Below are positions 25,803 to 36,957 of a stretch of 64,000 nucleotides of DNA, piece by piece. The stretch is from contig JAFSYP010000108.1 of the NCBI GenBank assembly GCA_017449935.1, positions 1 through 64,000 of the forward strand, given 5' to 3'. Origin of the DNA: Clostridia bacterium. Its GTDB lineage: Bacteria; Bacillota; Clostridia; Oscillospirales; Acutalibacteraceae. Below the pieces are notes generated by a model. That model was given only the letters and a program-made list of their open reading frames with translations. It did not search any database and was not told where the DNA came from. Within the stretch, counting starts at the first letter, position 1. Every line of letters begins with the position of its first letter. The position numbers were made by a program, and so were the translations under genes.

Positions 25803-25896
25803 TTTCAAGAAAATGTATATCCAGGATGATGTTTACAAAATGGTATCGAATTATTTAAGATTTCATTTAAATTTTCTTTATATTTTGTAAAACATG

Positions 25897-25925
25897 TTGA
25901 AAAACCTTTGATGTTCAGTTATAAT
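25897..25925 (+). promoter_or_regulatory. Sigma-A promoter for the Ig-like secreted protein
   Basis: TTGAAA (25897-25902), a 17-base spacer and perfect TATAAT (25920-25925) lie 46 bases before the ATG at 25972. The preceding AT-rich 25803-25896 holds nothing else visible. Confidence 0.8.
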
Positions 25926-25971
25926 ACGCGATGTGGGTAAAGCCTAAATCAACACAAAGGAGTATACTAAG

Positions 25972-27474
25972 ATGAAAAGAACGATGCAGAAATCCCTTGC
26001 TGTTCTGCTTGCGGTGGTCATGACGTTCGGAGCGCTTCCGCTTCTGTCCGTCGGTTTCTTTGCTTTTGCGGCAGACAGACTTGACACGATCACGGCGATC
26101 AGTCTCAGCTTTTCTGAGGAAACCATGGAAGCCGGAAAGACCAAGGAGGTCTCCGTATCCGGTTCCTACACAGACGATCCGAAATCCGCTCCGATCCCGA
26201 TTTCGGACGTTTGGCTGTCTTCCAGCGATCCCGCGCGTGTGAAGGTTGAAAACGGCGTTCTGTACGCGCTCGAACCGACCGAAACAGGCAAGCCTGTTAC
26301 GATCCATGCGCAGCTCAAGGATAAGCCCTCCATGGTCGCCGATGCGAAGGTCTACGTCGTTAAGGCGCCGGTTCCTGTCGATCGCATCGAGTGGGAATGG
26401 GACACGAATGCATTCCTTGCCGATACCGGTAAAGAGTATTCCTTCGCTTACGTCGAAGGCGCTTCGAACAATGTATATCGCATCTATCCGTCCAATGCGG
26501 ACGTTAAAACCGCTACGCTCAGCTGCTTCCCGACCGACGCGCTGGAGATCGACAATGTCAAAAAGACGTTCAAGGTCAACAAGCTGCCCGCCGGCAAGGA
26601 AAAGCTCGTGGTCACGCTGGTCCTGAAAGCGGACGGCGCGAGCGCGCAGTGCAAGGAAGCCAACAAGGAAGTCACTGTTTATAACGACGTCCCGATCACC
26701 GGGATTCACTGGCTGTTTTCTGTTGGCAGCACAAACAAAACGCTCTTCAAGTTCTACGAGTCGAGCGGCAAGATCGCGACGTACTACTATATGCCGACCG
26801 TTCTGGGCAACCCGAAGGCGCCGTTCAAGTATGAAACCATTCCCGCAAACGAGAACTTCCTCGAGCTCTGCGAGATCACTGTGTCCAGCTCGGACAAGCG
26901 CATCATCACGTTCTATGAGCCGACCGGCCAGATCGTTCCGCTCGGCAACGGCGAAGCGACGCTGACTGTCAAGATCGTTACGCCGAAGGGCAAGACCTAT
27001 ACGGATACCGTGATCGGCGTCGTACAGGGCTCTCCCTATACCGCGATCACTTCCGCTGTGATCGGCTATGACGAAAAGAACACGGATTCCGACGCAGAAT
27101 ATGATAAAGAATCCAATACGCTCACGCTGATGTATAACCACGGCATCCAGCTGACCGCCAACCTCAACGACGGCGCTTCTTTGACGACAAAGGGCGTGTC
27201 CGTTCAGATGGACGACGGCACGAAGAAATCGATGCGCACGCCTGAGATCACCTGGTCGAGCGACAACACCAAGGTCGCCGAGGTCGATGAAAACGGCAAA
27301 GTAACTGTGCGTATGAAGGGCACGGCTACGATCACGATGTCGATCAACGACAACGGCAAAGTCTTTGAAAAGGAAATCGTCATCAAAGGCACCATGACGT
27401 GGTGGCAGATCGTTCTTTACATTCTGATCGCGATCTTTACATTCCATTGGGGCAAAGTCAAGGATCCGTTTTGA
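25972..27474 (+). CDS. Secreted Ig-like (Big_2-type) surface protein
   Basis: An exported protein of 500 residues with a signal peptide (SLAVLLAVVMTFGALPLLSV through FAFAAD). It looks like several bacterial Ig-like modules of the Big_2 type: one at about 40-135 (WLSSSDPARVKVENGVLYAL), less clear copies in the middle, and a well-formed last one at about 360-475 (ITWSSDNTKVAEVDENGKVT). Such modules are adhesive or structural. It ends TWWQIVLYILIAIFTFHWGK followed by VKDPF, a hydrophobic tail that could anchor it. That tail recalls FWQFIPYIL at the end of the protein at 9363. The ATG follows AAAGGAG by seven bases, and a terminator follows the gene. Confidence 0.82.
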   Translation: MKRTMQKSLAVLLAVVMTFGALPLLSVGFFAFAADRLDTITAISLSFSEETMEAGKTKEVSVSGSYTDDPKSAPIPISDVWLSSSDPARVKVENGVLYALEPTETGKPVTIHAQLKDKPSMVADAKVYVVKAPVPVDRIEWEWDTNAFLADTGKEYSFAYVEGASNNVYRIYPSNADVKTATLSCFPTDALEIDNVKKTFKVNKLPAGKEKLVVTLVLKADGASAQCKEANKEVTVYNDVPITGIHWLFSVGSTNKTLFKFYESSGKIATYYYMPTVLGNPKAPFKYETIPANENFLELCEITVSSSDKRIITFYEPTGQIVPLGNGEATLTVKIVTPKGKTYTDTVIGVVQGSPYTAITSAVIGYDEKNTDSDAEYDKESNTLTLMYNHGIQLTANLNDGASLTTKGVSVQMDDGTKKSMRTPEITWSSDNTKVAEVDENGKVTVRMKGTATITMSINDNGKVFEKEIVIKGTMTWWQIVLYILIAIFTFHWGKVKDPF

Positions 27475-27517
27475 TCGGCAGTAGAACGTACTTCGTTACC
27501 TGAACTCTAAACATTTC

Positions 27518-27550
27518 ACAGGGATGAACGCTTGTTCATCCCTGTATTTT
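27518..27550 (+). terminator. Terminator after the Ig-like protein
   Basis: A perfect 12-base stem (27518-27529 with 27534-27545), tight GCTT loop, then ATTTTAA. It ends about 20 bases before the yigZ start. Confidence 0.75.
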
Positions 27551-27566
27551 AACAAAAGGGGAAAAA

Positions 27567-28190
27567 ATGGACAGTTACAGAACGATCCGCAAAGAGGCGA
27601 GCGACGAGTTTATCGAAAAGAAATCGCGCTTCATCGGTCACATCTGCCCCGTCGAAACACAGGAACAGGCGATCGCGTTTATTCAGAAGAAGCGCTCCCA
27701 GTATTGGGACGCGACGCACAACGTCTATGCCTATATTCTGCGCGAGGGACAGACGCGCCGTTATTCGGACGACAGCGAACCGCAGGGAACGGCCGGCATT
27801 CCTGTGCTGGACGTGCTTCTCAAAGAAGAACTGACGGATTGCGTCGTGGTCGTAACGCGTTATTTCGGCGGGACGCTCCTGGGCGCCGGTGGGCTTGTCC
27901 GCGCCTATTCGCACGCTTCCAAGATCGCAGTAGACGCGGGCGGCGTCATGACGATGTCGCTTTGTTCCGTGCTGGAGATCCGCTGCGACTACACCTTTTA
28001 CGGCCGTCTGACCGCGCTCATTCCGGAGATGGGCGGCACGATCGTGGATACAGAGTATACGGACGCCGTGACCGTACGGTGTAAAATGCCGTCTGTACTG
28101 GTCGGCACATTCGACGATAAACTGTTCGATCAGAGCCTCGGAAAATACCGCAGCCGCAAGCTTTCCGAATCTTTTTCCGCAATCGACTGA
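27567..28190 (+). CDS. yigZ: YigZ / IMPACT family protein
   Basis: A 207-residue member of the YigZ/UPF0029 (IMPACT) family. The N-terminal IMPACT domain (about 1-120) shows KKSRFIGHICPV, THNVYAYILRE, the DDSEPQGTAGIP signature and VVVVTRYFGGTLLGAGGLVR. The C-terminal half (about 135-205) is the small ferredoxin-like DUF1949 domain. The molecular role in bacteria is unsettled; eukaryotic IMPACT regulates translation through Gcn2. The ATG lies after AAAAGGGG. No promoter was recognised, so it may be read from within the preceding terminator region or weakly from upstream. Confidence 0.93.
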   Translation: MDSYRTIRKEASDEFIEKKSRFIGHICPVETQEQAIAFIQKKRSQYWDATHNVYAYILREGQTRRYSDDSEPQGTAGIPVLDVLLKEELTDCVVVVTRYFGGTLLGAGGLVRAYSHASKIAVDAGGVMTMSLCSVLEIRCDYTFYGRLTALIPEMGGTIVDTEYTDAVTVRCKMPSVLVGTFDDKLFDQSLGKYRSRKLSESFSAID

Positions 28191-28259
28191 TTTTTAAAGG
28201 AATAATTCATTTTTCGTCGTATAGAAATATTAGAGTGCAATAAAAGTCGAGGGATCGGT

Positions 28260-29261
28260 ATGGATGATCGGATTCGGAAGAAAAGCTGTTTTTTGGAACA
28301 TGCGACGCTGTCGCCTCTGGCCGCGTTCTCGGACGAGAGCCGCGGCCGGCTGAAACCGGAGCCGGAGTGTCCGGTGCGCACGGCGTTCCAGCGCGATCGG
28401 GATCGGATCATCCACTGCAATTCGTTTCGTCGCCTCAAGCATAAAACGCAGGTTTTTCTCTCGCCGGAGGGCGATCACTACCGCACACGGCTGACGCATA
28501 CTTTAGAGGTTGCGCAGATCGCGCGCACGATCGCGCGCGGACTGGATCTCAACGAAGATCTTGCTGAGGCGATCTCGCTCGGACACGATCTCGGACATAC
28601 GCCGTTCGGCCATGCGGGTGAGCGTGCGCTCGACGCGGTTTGCAGCACGGGCTTCCATCACTACCGGCAAAGTCTGCGCGTCGTCGACGTGTTGGAAAAG
28701 GACGGCGAGGGGCTGAACCTGACCTATGAGGTGCGCAACGGTATCGTCTGCCACACCAAGGGGACGGAAGCGTCGACGCTTGAGGGCCGCGTCGTGCGGC
28801 TGGCGGACAGGATCGCCTATATCAACCATGATATCGACGACGCAGTGCGCGCCGGCGTCATGCGGGAATCGGATATTCCGGTCCGCATCCGCGAGACGCT
28901 GGGCCAGACGAAATCCGCCCGGATCAATCACCTTGTCCTGTCGGCGATCGAAAACAGCAAGGAAACGATCGCGCTCGGCAGTTTGGACAATTCTCTTTTT
29001 GAAGAACTGCACGACTTTATGTTTCGCCATGTTTACACCAATCCGGTCTGTAAAAGCGAAGAATCCAAGGCGATCGACATGATCCAGTGGCTTTTCGGCT
29101 TTTATATGGAAAAGCCGGAAAATCTGCCGGAGGGTTACCGGAAGATTATGGAGAGGGACGGCAAGGAACGTGCCGTTTGTGATTTTGTGGCCGGGATGAG
29201 CGACCGTTATGCGGTCAAAACCTTTGAATCCTATTTTGTGCCGCAGTCATGGATGGATTGA
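28260..29261 (+). CDS. dgt: dGTP triphosphohydrolase-like HD protein
   Basis: A 333-residue HD-domain phosphohydrolase of the dGTPase family, which splits dNTPs into nucleoside and triphosphate and so tunes the dNTP pool. The N-terminal signature is NSFRRLKHKTQVFL. The metal-binding H...HD...D set starts in TRLTHTLEVAQIAR and GHDLGHTPFGHAGE and continues with VRLADRIAYINHDIDD. It is placed directly before dnaG and rpoD, the usual arrangement in many Firmicutes. The start ATG follows GAGGGAT. It is slightly short for the family, as is common in Clostridia. No promoter of good quality was found in the 69 bases upstream. Confidence 0.93.
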   Translation: MDDRIRKKSCFLEHATLSPLAAFSDESRGRLKPEPECPVRTAFQRDRDRIIHCNSFRRLKHKTQVFLSPEGDHYRTRLTHTLEVAQIARTIARGLDLNEDLAEAISLGHDLGHTPFGHAGERALDAVCSTGFHHYRQSLRVVDVLEKDGEGLNLTYEVRNGIVCHTKGTEASTLEGRVVRLADRIAYINHDIDDAVRAGVMRESDIPVRIRETLGQTKSARINHLVLSAIENSKETIALGSLDNSLFEELHDFMFRHVYTNPVCKSEESKAIDMIQWLFGFYMEKPENLPEGYRKIMERDGKERAVCDFVAGMSDRYAVKTFESYFVPQSWMD

Positions 29262-29300
29262 AGCATTATCAATATACAGAATAGAAAGTGAGGCGGGGAT

Positions 29301-31067
29301 ATGGCGATCAGCGAAGAGTTCTTGTCTGCGCTGCGCGACAGGACCAGCATCGAAGATCTTGTATCCTCGTATGTGACGCTCAAGCGACGCGGGAAGAATC
29401 TTGTTGGTCTGTGTCCGTTCCACAGCGAAAAGACGCCGTCATTCACGCTCTATCCGGAAAACGGTTCGTTTTACTGTTTCGGCTGCGGCGCGGGCGGCGA
29501 CGTAATCACGTTCGTGCGTCGGATGGAGAATCTCGACCGTATCGAGGCCATCAAGTTTTTGGCACAGCGCGCAGGGATGCGGATGCCGGAAGACGGGTTT
29601 GACGATACGCTGTCCAAGCGCCGTCAGCGTATCCTGGCGGCGAATCGCGAAGCGGCGAAGTTTTTTCATTCGCAGCTGCTGCTGCCGGAAAACAGTTTCG
29701 CGCTTGACTATTTTACAAAGGATCGGCGCTTGTCCATGCAGACCGTTCGTCATTTCGGGCTCGGTTATGCGCCGGGCAGATGGGACGCGCTGCTGCGCCA
29801 CATGCAGCAGGCCGGTTTTTCCGATAACGAGCTTGCCGACGCCAATCTTGTGCGCCGCAGCACAAAGAACGAAAACAGCTGTTACGACGCGTTCCGCGCG
29901 CGTGTGATGATCCCGATCATTGACATCCGCGGCAACGTGATCGCGTTCGGCGGACGTGTGCTGGACGATTCCAAACCAAAATATATCAACACATCCGACA
30001 CGCTGGTGTATAAAAAAAGCCGGGAGATTTTTGCGTTGAATTTCGCCAAAAACTCCGGAGAGCGCCGTTTGATCCTTTGCGAGGGATATATGGACGTGAT
30101 CGCGCTGCATCAGGCGGACTTTCTGTTTGCCGTTGCCGGATGCGGCACGGCGCTGACGCAGGAACAGGCGCATCTGATCTCTCGCTATGCGGACGAGGTC
30201 CTGCTCTGCTACGATTCGGACGAAGCCGGTCAGGAAGCGCTGCGAAAGGCGATCGGCATTTTTTCCTCGATCGGGATGAAGATCAAAGTCCTCAAGCTCA
30301 CCGGCGGCAAGGACCCCGATGAGATCATCCGCAAATTCGGACGCGAGCGTTTTTCGGCGCTTCTGGACGGCGCGGCGAACGACGTCGAATTCCGCATCCT
30401 TGCGCTGCGCGACCGTTTCGACGTGACGACCGACGACGGAAAGGTGCAGTTTTTGAAAAGCGCGACAGAGCTGCTGGCTTCTCTGGACAATCTGATCGAA
30501 CGCGACGTCTACACGTCCCGGATGGCGGACGAGCTGAATGTGGATAAGGCCGCGCTTAACGCGCAGATCGAACAGACGCGCGCGCGGATGCGCCGGCAGA
30601 AAAAGCGTACGCAGATGGACGATCTGACTAAATCATTGACCGTGCGCCGCGATCCGCTGAATCCAGAAATGCAGCAGCATTACCGCGCGGCAAAAGCGGA
30701 AGAAGCGATCCTGACGCTTTTGATGAACAACAACGATTTTATCGCCGCTGTGTCGGACGAGCTGTCCGAAGACAGCTTTATTACGAGCTTTCACCGACAT
30801 GTGTATTCGTGTCTGATGCAGTGTTGGAATACGTCCGGCGAAGTTGACATTCCGCATCTTTCGGCCTATTTCGATCCGGAGGAGATCGGACGTGTCACAC
30901 GGATATATATGAAACGCGGCGTTTACGCGAACACGATCGACGAACTGCGCGAGTGTATCCGCACGCTCGACGAGGAGCGGGAGAAGCTCACGCAGCAGGA
31001 CGTGCAGATTGAGGATGACGACGCGTTCCTGAACAGTTTTCAAAGGATGAAAGAGAATAAGCAATAA
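29301..31067 (+). CDS. dnaG: DNA primase
   Basis: Primase makes RNA primers at the replication fork; 588 residues. The CHC2 zinc ribbon is intact: Cys38, His41, Cys59 and Cys62 ([21 protein letters not shown]). The catalytic core includes [17 protein letters not shown] and the TOPRIM motifs [12 protein letters not shown] (Glu) and [13 protein letters not shown] (DxD). The C-terminal helicase-binding domain spans about 440-588. The ATG follows GAGGCGGGG. It sits between dgt and rpoD in the classic macromolecular-synthesis arrangement, with rpoD starting 23 bases after its stop. Confidence 0.97.
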   Translation: MAISEEFLSALRDRTSIEDLVSSYVTLKRRGKNLVGLCPFHSEKTPSFTLYPENGSFYCFGCGAGGDVITFVRRMENLDRIEAIKFLAQRAGMRMPEDGFDDTLSKRRQRILAANREAAKFFHSQLLLPENSFALDYFTKDRRLSMQTVRHFGLGYAPGRWDALLRHMQQAGFSDNELADANLVRRSTKNENSCYDAFRARVMIPIIDIRGNVIAFGGRVLDDSKPKYINTSDTLVYKKSREIFALNFAKNSGERRLILCEGYMDVIALHQADFLFAVAGCGTALTQEQAHLISRYADEVLLCYDSDEAGQEALRKAIGIFSSIGMKIKVLKLTGGKDPDEIIRKFGRERFSALLDGAANDVEFRILALRDRFDVTTDDGKVQFLKSATELLASLDNLIERDVYTSRMADELNVDKAALNAQIEQTRARMRRQKKRTQMDDLTKSLTVRRDPLNPEMQQHYRAAKAEEAILTLLMNNNDFIAAVSDELSEDSFITSFHRHVYSCLMQCWNTSGEVDIPHLSAYFDPEEIGRVTRIYMKRGVYANTIDELRECIRTLDEEREKLTQQDVQIEDDDAFLNSFQRMKENKQ

Positions 31068-31090
31068 ATGATTTTTGGATGGAGGGTTTT

Positions 31091-32188
<1,098 letters not shown>

Positions 32189-32215
32189 TGGCGTTGCCAA
32201 AACAGGAGATATACC

Positions 32216-34834
32216 ATGAGAAAAGAACTTGCAAAACAATATGATCCGAAAAATGTGGAGGATCGCATCTATAAATACTGGCTGGACGGAAAGTATTTCC
32301 ATGCCAAGTGCGATCCGGATATGAAGCCGTATACCATCGTGATCCCGCCCCCCAACATTACAGGACAGCTCCATATGGGCCATGCGCTCGACGAGACGTT
32401 TCAGGACATTCTGATCCGCTGGCGTCGGATGCAGGGCTATGATACGCTCTGGCTGCCGGGCACCGACCACGCGTCGATCGCGACCGAGGCGAAGATCGTG
32501 GAGGCGATGAAGAAGGAAGGTCTCTCCAAGGATGACGTCGGCCGCGAGGGCTTCCTTGAGCGCGCATGGGAATGGAAACGCGTGTTCGGCGGACGTATCG
32601 TCGAACAGCTCAAAAAACTCGGCTCCTCCTGTGACTGGGACCGCGAGCGCTTCACGATGGACGAGGGCTGCAACAAGGCCGTGCGTGAAGTGTTTGTCAA
32701 TCTGTACAATAAGGGTCTGATTTACCGCGGCGAGCGCATCATCAACTGGTGCCCGCACTGCCTGACGTCGATCTCCGACGCGGAGGTCGAGTACGAAGAA
32801 CGCGACGGCCATTTCTGGCACATCCGCTATCCGCTCGCGGACGGCAGCGGCTATGTCGAGCTTGCGACGACGCGTCCGGAAACGATGCTCGGCGATACGG
32901 GCGTCGCGGTGCATCCAGACGACGAACGCTACAAGGACATCGTCGGCAAGACGGTCATCCTGCCGCTGGTTGGGCGCGAGATCCCGATCGTGGCGGACGA
33001 GTACGTCGAAATGGACTTTGGTACCGGCGTCGTGAAAATGACGCCTGCGCATGACCCGAACGATTTCGAGGTCGGTCTGCGGCATGATCTGGAAGTTATC
33101 AACGTCATGACTGATGACGCACATATGAATGAAAACGCGGGCGGCTACTGCGGCATGACGACGCTCGAATGCCGCAAGGCGGTCGTGCAGGCGCTGGAGG
33201 AACAGGGCTATCTTATCAAGGTGGAACCGCTGCACCACAACGTCGGCGTGTGCTACCGCTGCCACTCCACCGTGGAGCCGCGCATTTCCAAGCAGTGGTT
33301 CGTCAAGATGCAGCCGCTGGCCGATCCTGCGATCGACATTGTTAAGAACGGCACGGTCAAATTCGTGCCGGAACGTTTTGATAAAACGTATTTCCATTGG
33401 ATGGAGAACATCAAGGACTGGTGCATTTCGCGTCAGCTCTGGTGGGGACACCGCATCCCGGCATACTACTGCGATACGTGCGGCGAGATTGTCGTCAGCA
33501 AGGATACGCCGCAGGCCTGCCCGAAGTGCGGCGCTGCGCTGCGGCAGGACCCGGATACGCTCGATACATGGTTCTCGTCCGCGCTTTGGCCGTTCTCCAC
33601 GCTCGGCTGGCCGGACGATACGCCCGAACTGCGCCATTTCTATCCGACCGATACGCTCGTCACCGGCTACGACTTCATCTTCTTCTGGGTTGCGCGCATG
33701 ATCTTCTCGGCATGCGAGCATATGGGCAAAGAGCCGTTCCATACCGTGTTTATCCACGGTATCGTTCGTGATGAACTGGGCAGAAAGATGTCTAAGTCTC
33801 TCGGCAACGGCATCGACCCGCTGGAGGTCATCGACCGTTACGGAGCCGACGCGCTGCGCTTTACGCTGGCGACGGGCAACAGCCCCGGCAACGATATGCG
33901 TTATTCCGAAAAGAAGGTCGAAGCCAGCCGCAACTTTGCCAATAAACTCTGGAACGCCGCGCGTTTCGTGCTGATGAATCTGGGCGAGGATACCGCGCCG
34001 GCGCATGTGCCGCAGGATCTTGCGCTGGAGGATAAATGGATCTTGAGCCGTCTGAATACGCTCACGCGCGAAGTGACGGAAAATCTTGAAAAGTTCGAGC
34101 TGGGTATCGCCGTACAGAAGCTGTACGATTTCATTTGGGACGTCTTCTGCGACTGGTATATCGAGCTTGCGAAGATCCGCCTGCAGCAGGGCGGCGAACC
34201 CGCAAAGACCGCGGGCGACGTTCTGGTCTATGTGCTGACCGGCATCCTGAAGCTGCTGCATCCGTTTATGCCGTTCATCACGGAGGAGATCTGGCAGGTC
34301 ATCCCGCATGAGGGCGAGACCATCATGATGTCCGCGTGGCCGCAGTACGATCCGGCGCTGGATTATTCCGCGGAAGAAACGGACATGGAACGGATCATGG
34401 CAGTTGTGCGCGCTGTGCGTAACCGCAGAGCGGAAATGAATGTTCCGCCGGCCAAGAAGGCGAAACTTTATATCGCGACTTCGTTTACGGATCTGTTCTC
34501 TGCGTCTTCCACGGTCTTTATGAAGCTCGCGGCGGCTTCCTCTGTGGAGGTCGGAACGGAGTTTTCGCCGGACGGCGCCGTCAATATCGTGACGCATGAC
34601 GCGAAGGTGTATATCCCGATGGGCGATCTGGTCGATTTTGAGGCGGAACGCGCGCGCCTGAATAAAGAGCTTGCAAAGGCCGAGGACGATCTGGCGTTCA
34701 TCGGCAAAAAGCTGAACAATCCTGCGTTCGTCGAAAAGGCGCCGGCCGCAGTCGTGCAGATGCAGCGCGACGGCGCAGCGCGTCTTCAGGATAAGATCGC
34801 TATGCTCAAAGAGAGTATCGCGAAGCTCGGCTGA
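32216..34834 (+). CDS. valS: Valyl-tRNA synthetase
   Basis: A class I aminoacyl-tRNA synthetase charging tRNA-Val, 872 residues, full length. The HIGH motif is HMGH (53-56) within [16 protein letters not shown], and KMSKS is intact (524-528). The editing domain (about 190-350) shows [18 protein letters not shown] zinc-ribbon pair (CDTCG and CPKCG, about 420-445) is inserted before the catalytic core resumes. A C-terminal coiled-coil tail (about 800-872) is present. The ATG follows AGGAGA. Only 27 bases separate it from rpoD, so there is no room for a T-box leader here. folC starts one base after its stop. Confidence 0.97.
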   Translation: MRKELAKQYDPKNVEDRIYKYWLDGKYFHAKCDPDMKPYTIVIPPPNITGQLHMGHALDETFQDILIRWRRMQGYDTLWLPGTDHASIATEAKIVEAMKKEGLSKDDVGREGFLERAWEWKRVFGGRIVEQLKKLGSSCDWDRERFTMDEGCNKAVREVFVNLYNKGLIYRGERIINWCPHCLTSISDAEVEYEERDGHFWHIRYPLADGSGYVELATTRPETMLGDTGVAVHPDDERYKDIVGKTVILPLVGREIPIVADEYVEMDFGTGVVKMTPAHDPNDFEVGLRHDLEVINVMTDDAHMNENAGGYCGMTTLECRKAVVQALEEQGYLIKVEPLHHNVGVCYRCHSTVEPRISKQWFVKMQPLADPAIDIVKNGTVKFVPERFDKTYFHWMENIKDWCISRQLWWGHRIPAYYCDTCGEIVVSKDTPQACPKCGAALRQDPDTLDTWFSSALWPFSTLGWPDDTPELRHFYPTDTLVTGYDFIFFWVARMIFSACEHMGKEPFHTVFIHGIVRDELGRKMSKSLGNGIDPLEVIDRYGADALRFTLATGNSPGNDMRYSEKKVEASRNFANKLWNAARFVLMNLGEDTAPAHVPQDLALEDKWILSRLNTLTREVTENLEKFELGIAVQKLYDFIWDVFCDWYIELAKIRLQQGGEPAKTAGDVLVYVLTGILKLLHPFMPFITEEIWQVIPHEGETIMMSAWPQYDPALDYSAEETDMERIMAVVRAVRNRRAEMNVPPAKKAKLYIATSFTDLFSASSTVFMKLAAASSVEVGTEFSPDGAVNIVTHDAKVYIPMGDLVDFEAERARLNKELAKAEDDLAFIGKKLNNPAFVEKAPAAVVQMQRDGAARLQDKIAMLKESIAKLG

Positions 34835-34835
34835 T

Positions 34836-36107
34836 ATGCAGTACGAAGAAGCTGTTCGGTACGTCCACACATTTGAAAAATTCGGTATGCAGCCCGGCCT
34901 TTTGCGGATCGCCGCATTATGCCGGGCTCTCGGCGATCCGCAGCAAGGGATGCGTTTCATCCATGTCGCCGGAACCAACGGAAAAGGCTCGACCTCGACC
35001 ATGCTCGCCAACATCTGTATTCGCGCGGGATACCGTACGGGATTGTATGTCTCTCCCTATGTTCTGGATTTTCGTGAGCGGTTCCAGATCGACGGCCGGA
35101 TGGTGGAAAAAGACTTGTTCGCCCGGTGTATGACCGAAGTGCGTGCCGCTGTGCAAAAGATGCAGCGCGGCGGCGTATCGCCGACGGAATTTGAACTGAT
35201 CACAGCGGCGGCGTTCTTGATCTTCCGGCGCGCGCAGTGCGACGTCGTCGTGCTGGAAACCGGCCTCGGCGGCCGGCTGGACGCCACAAACGTGATCGAC
35301 TGTCCGCTCGTCAATGTGATCGCGTCCGTTTCCTTTGACCATATGGCGATCCTCGGCGATACGCTGGAAAAGATCGCCGCGGAAAAGTGCGGTACGCTCA
35401 AGGACGGCGGCGTCTGCGTCAGCTATCCCTTGCAGCCGCAGGAAGTCATGCGCGTCATCCGGGAAATCTGCGCGCAGAAAAACGATCTGCTGATCGTGCC
35501 GGATACCGGCTCGGTCGCGGTGCTGCATGAGGACGTCCGTGGTACGGATGCGCACATCGACGGACTGGACGTACACATTCCGATGCTCGGCCGGCACATG
35601 GTATATAACGCCTGTACGGCAGTTGCTGCTGCGCGTGCGCTGAATACGCGCGGGCTGTGTGTCCGTGACGAGCATATCAGAGAGGGGATAGCCGACAGCC
35701 GGATGCCGGCGCGCATGGAGATCGTGCGCGAGCAGCCGCTTGTTCTGATGGACGGCGGCCATAACGAGGACTGCGCACGCGCGCTGAAAGCTGCGCTCGA
35801 GCGCTTTCTTGCCGGTCGTCGGATCGTCGGCGTCTGCGGACTGATGGCGGATAAGGCGTATGAAACGTATCTGTCCCTTGTCGCGCCGCTGTTTCAAAGC
35901 ATCGTCACGGTTCGTCCCGATAATCCGCGCGCGCTGTCTGCCGAAGCGCTGTGTGATTCCGCGAAGCGGTATTGCTTGGATTGCTCCGCCGCGCCTTCGT
36001 TCCGGGACGCGGCAAAGACTGCGCTGGAAAAGGCAGGAGCGGACGGCGTGATCGTCGTTTGCGGGTCGTTTTACATGATCCGTGATCTGGAAACGTATTT
36101 AAAATAA
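34836..36107 (+). CDS. folC: Folylpolyglutamate synthase / dihydrofolate synthase
   Basis: A Mur-ligase-family enzyme adding glutamate to folates, 423 residues. The N-terminal P-loop is HVAGTNGKGSTSTML, and the omega-loop region reads LYVSPYVLDFRERFQIDG. Central motifs are LETGLGGRLDATNVI and SFDHMAILGDTLEKIAAEKC, and the C-terminal domain includes MDGGHNEDCARAL. It directly follows valS, a frequent pairing in Firmicutes. One base separates the valS stop from the ATG, so the two are surely co-transcribed. A hairpin at 36145 probably ends the unit before spoIIA. Confidence 0.95.
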   Translation: MQYEEAVRYVHTFEKFGMQPGLLRIAALCRALGDPQQGMRFIHVAGTNGKGSTSTMLANICIRAGYRTGLYVSPYVLDFRERFQIDGRMVEKDLFARCMTEVRAAVQKMQRGGVSPTEFELITAAAFLIFRRAQCDVVVLETGLGGRLDATNVIDCPLVNVIASVSFDHMAILGDTLEKIAAEKCGTLKDGGVCVSYPLQPQEVMRVIREICAQKNDLLIVPDTGSVAVLHEDVRGTDAHIDGLDVHIPMLGRHMVYNACTAVAAARALNTRGLCVRDEHIREGIADSRMPARMEIVREQPLVLMDGGHNEDCARALKAALERFLAGRRIVGVCGLMADKAYETYLSLVAPLFQSIVTVRPDNPRALSAEALCDSAKRYCLDCSAAPSFRDAAKTALEKAGADGVIVVCGSFYMIRDLETYLK

Positions 36108-36144
36108 AATACCGGTCGACATACTGCGCCACACTTTTCAACCG

Positions 36145-36182
36145 AGATCCTTTATCCTTATGGGTAGAGGATCTTATTATTT
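36145..36182 (+). terminator. Hairpin/terminator between folC and spoIIA
   Basis: A 13-base stem including two G-U pairs (36145-36157 with 36162-36174) and a four-base loop are followed by TATTATTTT. It may end valS-folC or attenuate read-through into spoIIA. I found no convincing sigma-H promoter in the 90-base gap. Confidence 0.6.
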
Positions 36183-36197
36183 TAAGGAGGGATACCA

Positions 36198-36554
36198 TTG
36201 TCAGTCACTTTTCAGAAACGGCGCGACAGAGTCGTCGCCGCGCTGCACGGCGATTTGGATCACCACGGCGCCGCGCCGATGCGTCTGGAGATCGACCGCC
36301 GCGTCTGTGAGGACAAGCCTGCCGTATTGCGGCTCGATTTCCATGACGTTCCCTTTATGGACAGCTCCGGCGTCGGACTTGTGATGGGACGGTTTCGTCT
36401 GCTGCAAACCTACGGCGGCAGACTGGAGCTGTGCGGGATGTCCGCGCAGATCGCGCGGATCATGCGCCTTTCGGGCATTGAAAAAATCGCGACTGTTTTA
36501 TCGGAGAAAGGAGATACGGATGAAACCGACACAAAGCATGAAACTGGAAATTGA
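36198..36554 (+). CDS. spoIIAA: Anti-sigma F factor antagonist SpoIIAA
   Basis: A 118-residue STAS-domain protein that, when dephosphorylated, frees sigma-F from SpoIIAB in the forespore. The phosphorylation site is in VPFMDSSGVGLVMGR (Ser56/Ser57), with the later ELCGMSAQIARIMRLSGIEK block typical of the family. The start is a TTG six bases after AAGGAGGG; no ATG is in frame nearby. Its last 35 bases overlap the start of spoIIAB, and the C-terminal ten or so residues (GDTDETDTKHETGN) extend beyond the usual STAS end. First gene of the spoIIA operon. Confidence 0.94.
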   Translation: MSVTFQKRRDRVVAALHGDLDHHGAAPMRLEIDRRVCEDKPAVLRLDFHDVPFMDSSGVGLVMGRFRLLQTYGGRLELCGMSAQIARIMRLSGIEKIATVLSEKGDTDETDTKHETGN

Positions 36555-36957
36555 AAGCCGGTCTGTCAACGAATCGTTTGCACGCGCGGCGGTATCCGCT
36601 TTTGCGGCACAGCTCGATCCGACGCTTGAAGAGCTGTCCGATCTGCGCACAGCGGTCAGCGAAGCGGTCACGAACTGTATCGTCCATGCCTACCGCGACA
36701 GCGTCGGAAAAATCTACATAACCGCGTGCGTCTACCCGGACGGCATGTTCAGCGTCAAGATCCGGGATAAAGGCTGCGGGATCGCGGACGTACCGCAGGC
36801 CATGCAGCCGCTGTTCACGACGCTCGGCGGCGAACGTGCCGGACTCGGCTTTGCCGTGATGGAGAGCTTTTCGGACAAGGTCCGCGTCCGTTCCGTTCCG
36901 GACAAGGGGACGGCGGTCACGCTGTACAAACGCATTCGGGGCAAAGCGGATGCTTGA
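36520..36957 (+). CDS. spoIIAB: Anti-sigma F factor and serine kinase SpoIIAB
   Basis: A 145-residue GHKL-type serine kinase that holds sigma-F inactive and phosphorylates SpoIIAA. The N-box is SEAVTNCIVHAYRD, the G1 box is IRDKGCGI and the G2 box is LGGERAGLGFAVMESF, giving a complete ATP site. Its length matches the Bacillus protein. The ATG at 36520 has a textbook AAAGGAG; a longer in-frame reading from 36478 is rejected because it lies inside spoIIAA and lacks a ribosome binding site. It overlaps spoIIAA by 35 bases and sigF by eight. Confidence 0.95.
   Translation: MKPTQSMKLEIESRSVNESFARAAVSAFAAQLDPTLEELSDLRTAVSEAVTNCIVHAYRDSVGKIYITACVYPDGMFSVKIRDKGCGIADVPQAMQPLFTTLGGERAGLGFAVMESFSDKVRVRSVPDKGTAVTLYKRIRGKADA

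Noticed and set aside
32189..32215. Possible T-box leader for valS
   Set aside because: Only 27 bases separate rpoD from valS, so there is no space for a T-box.
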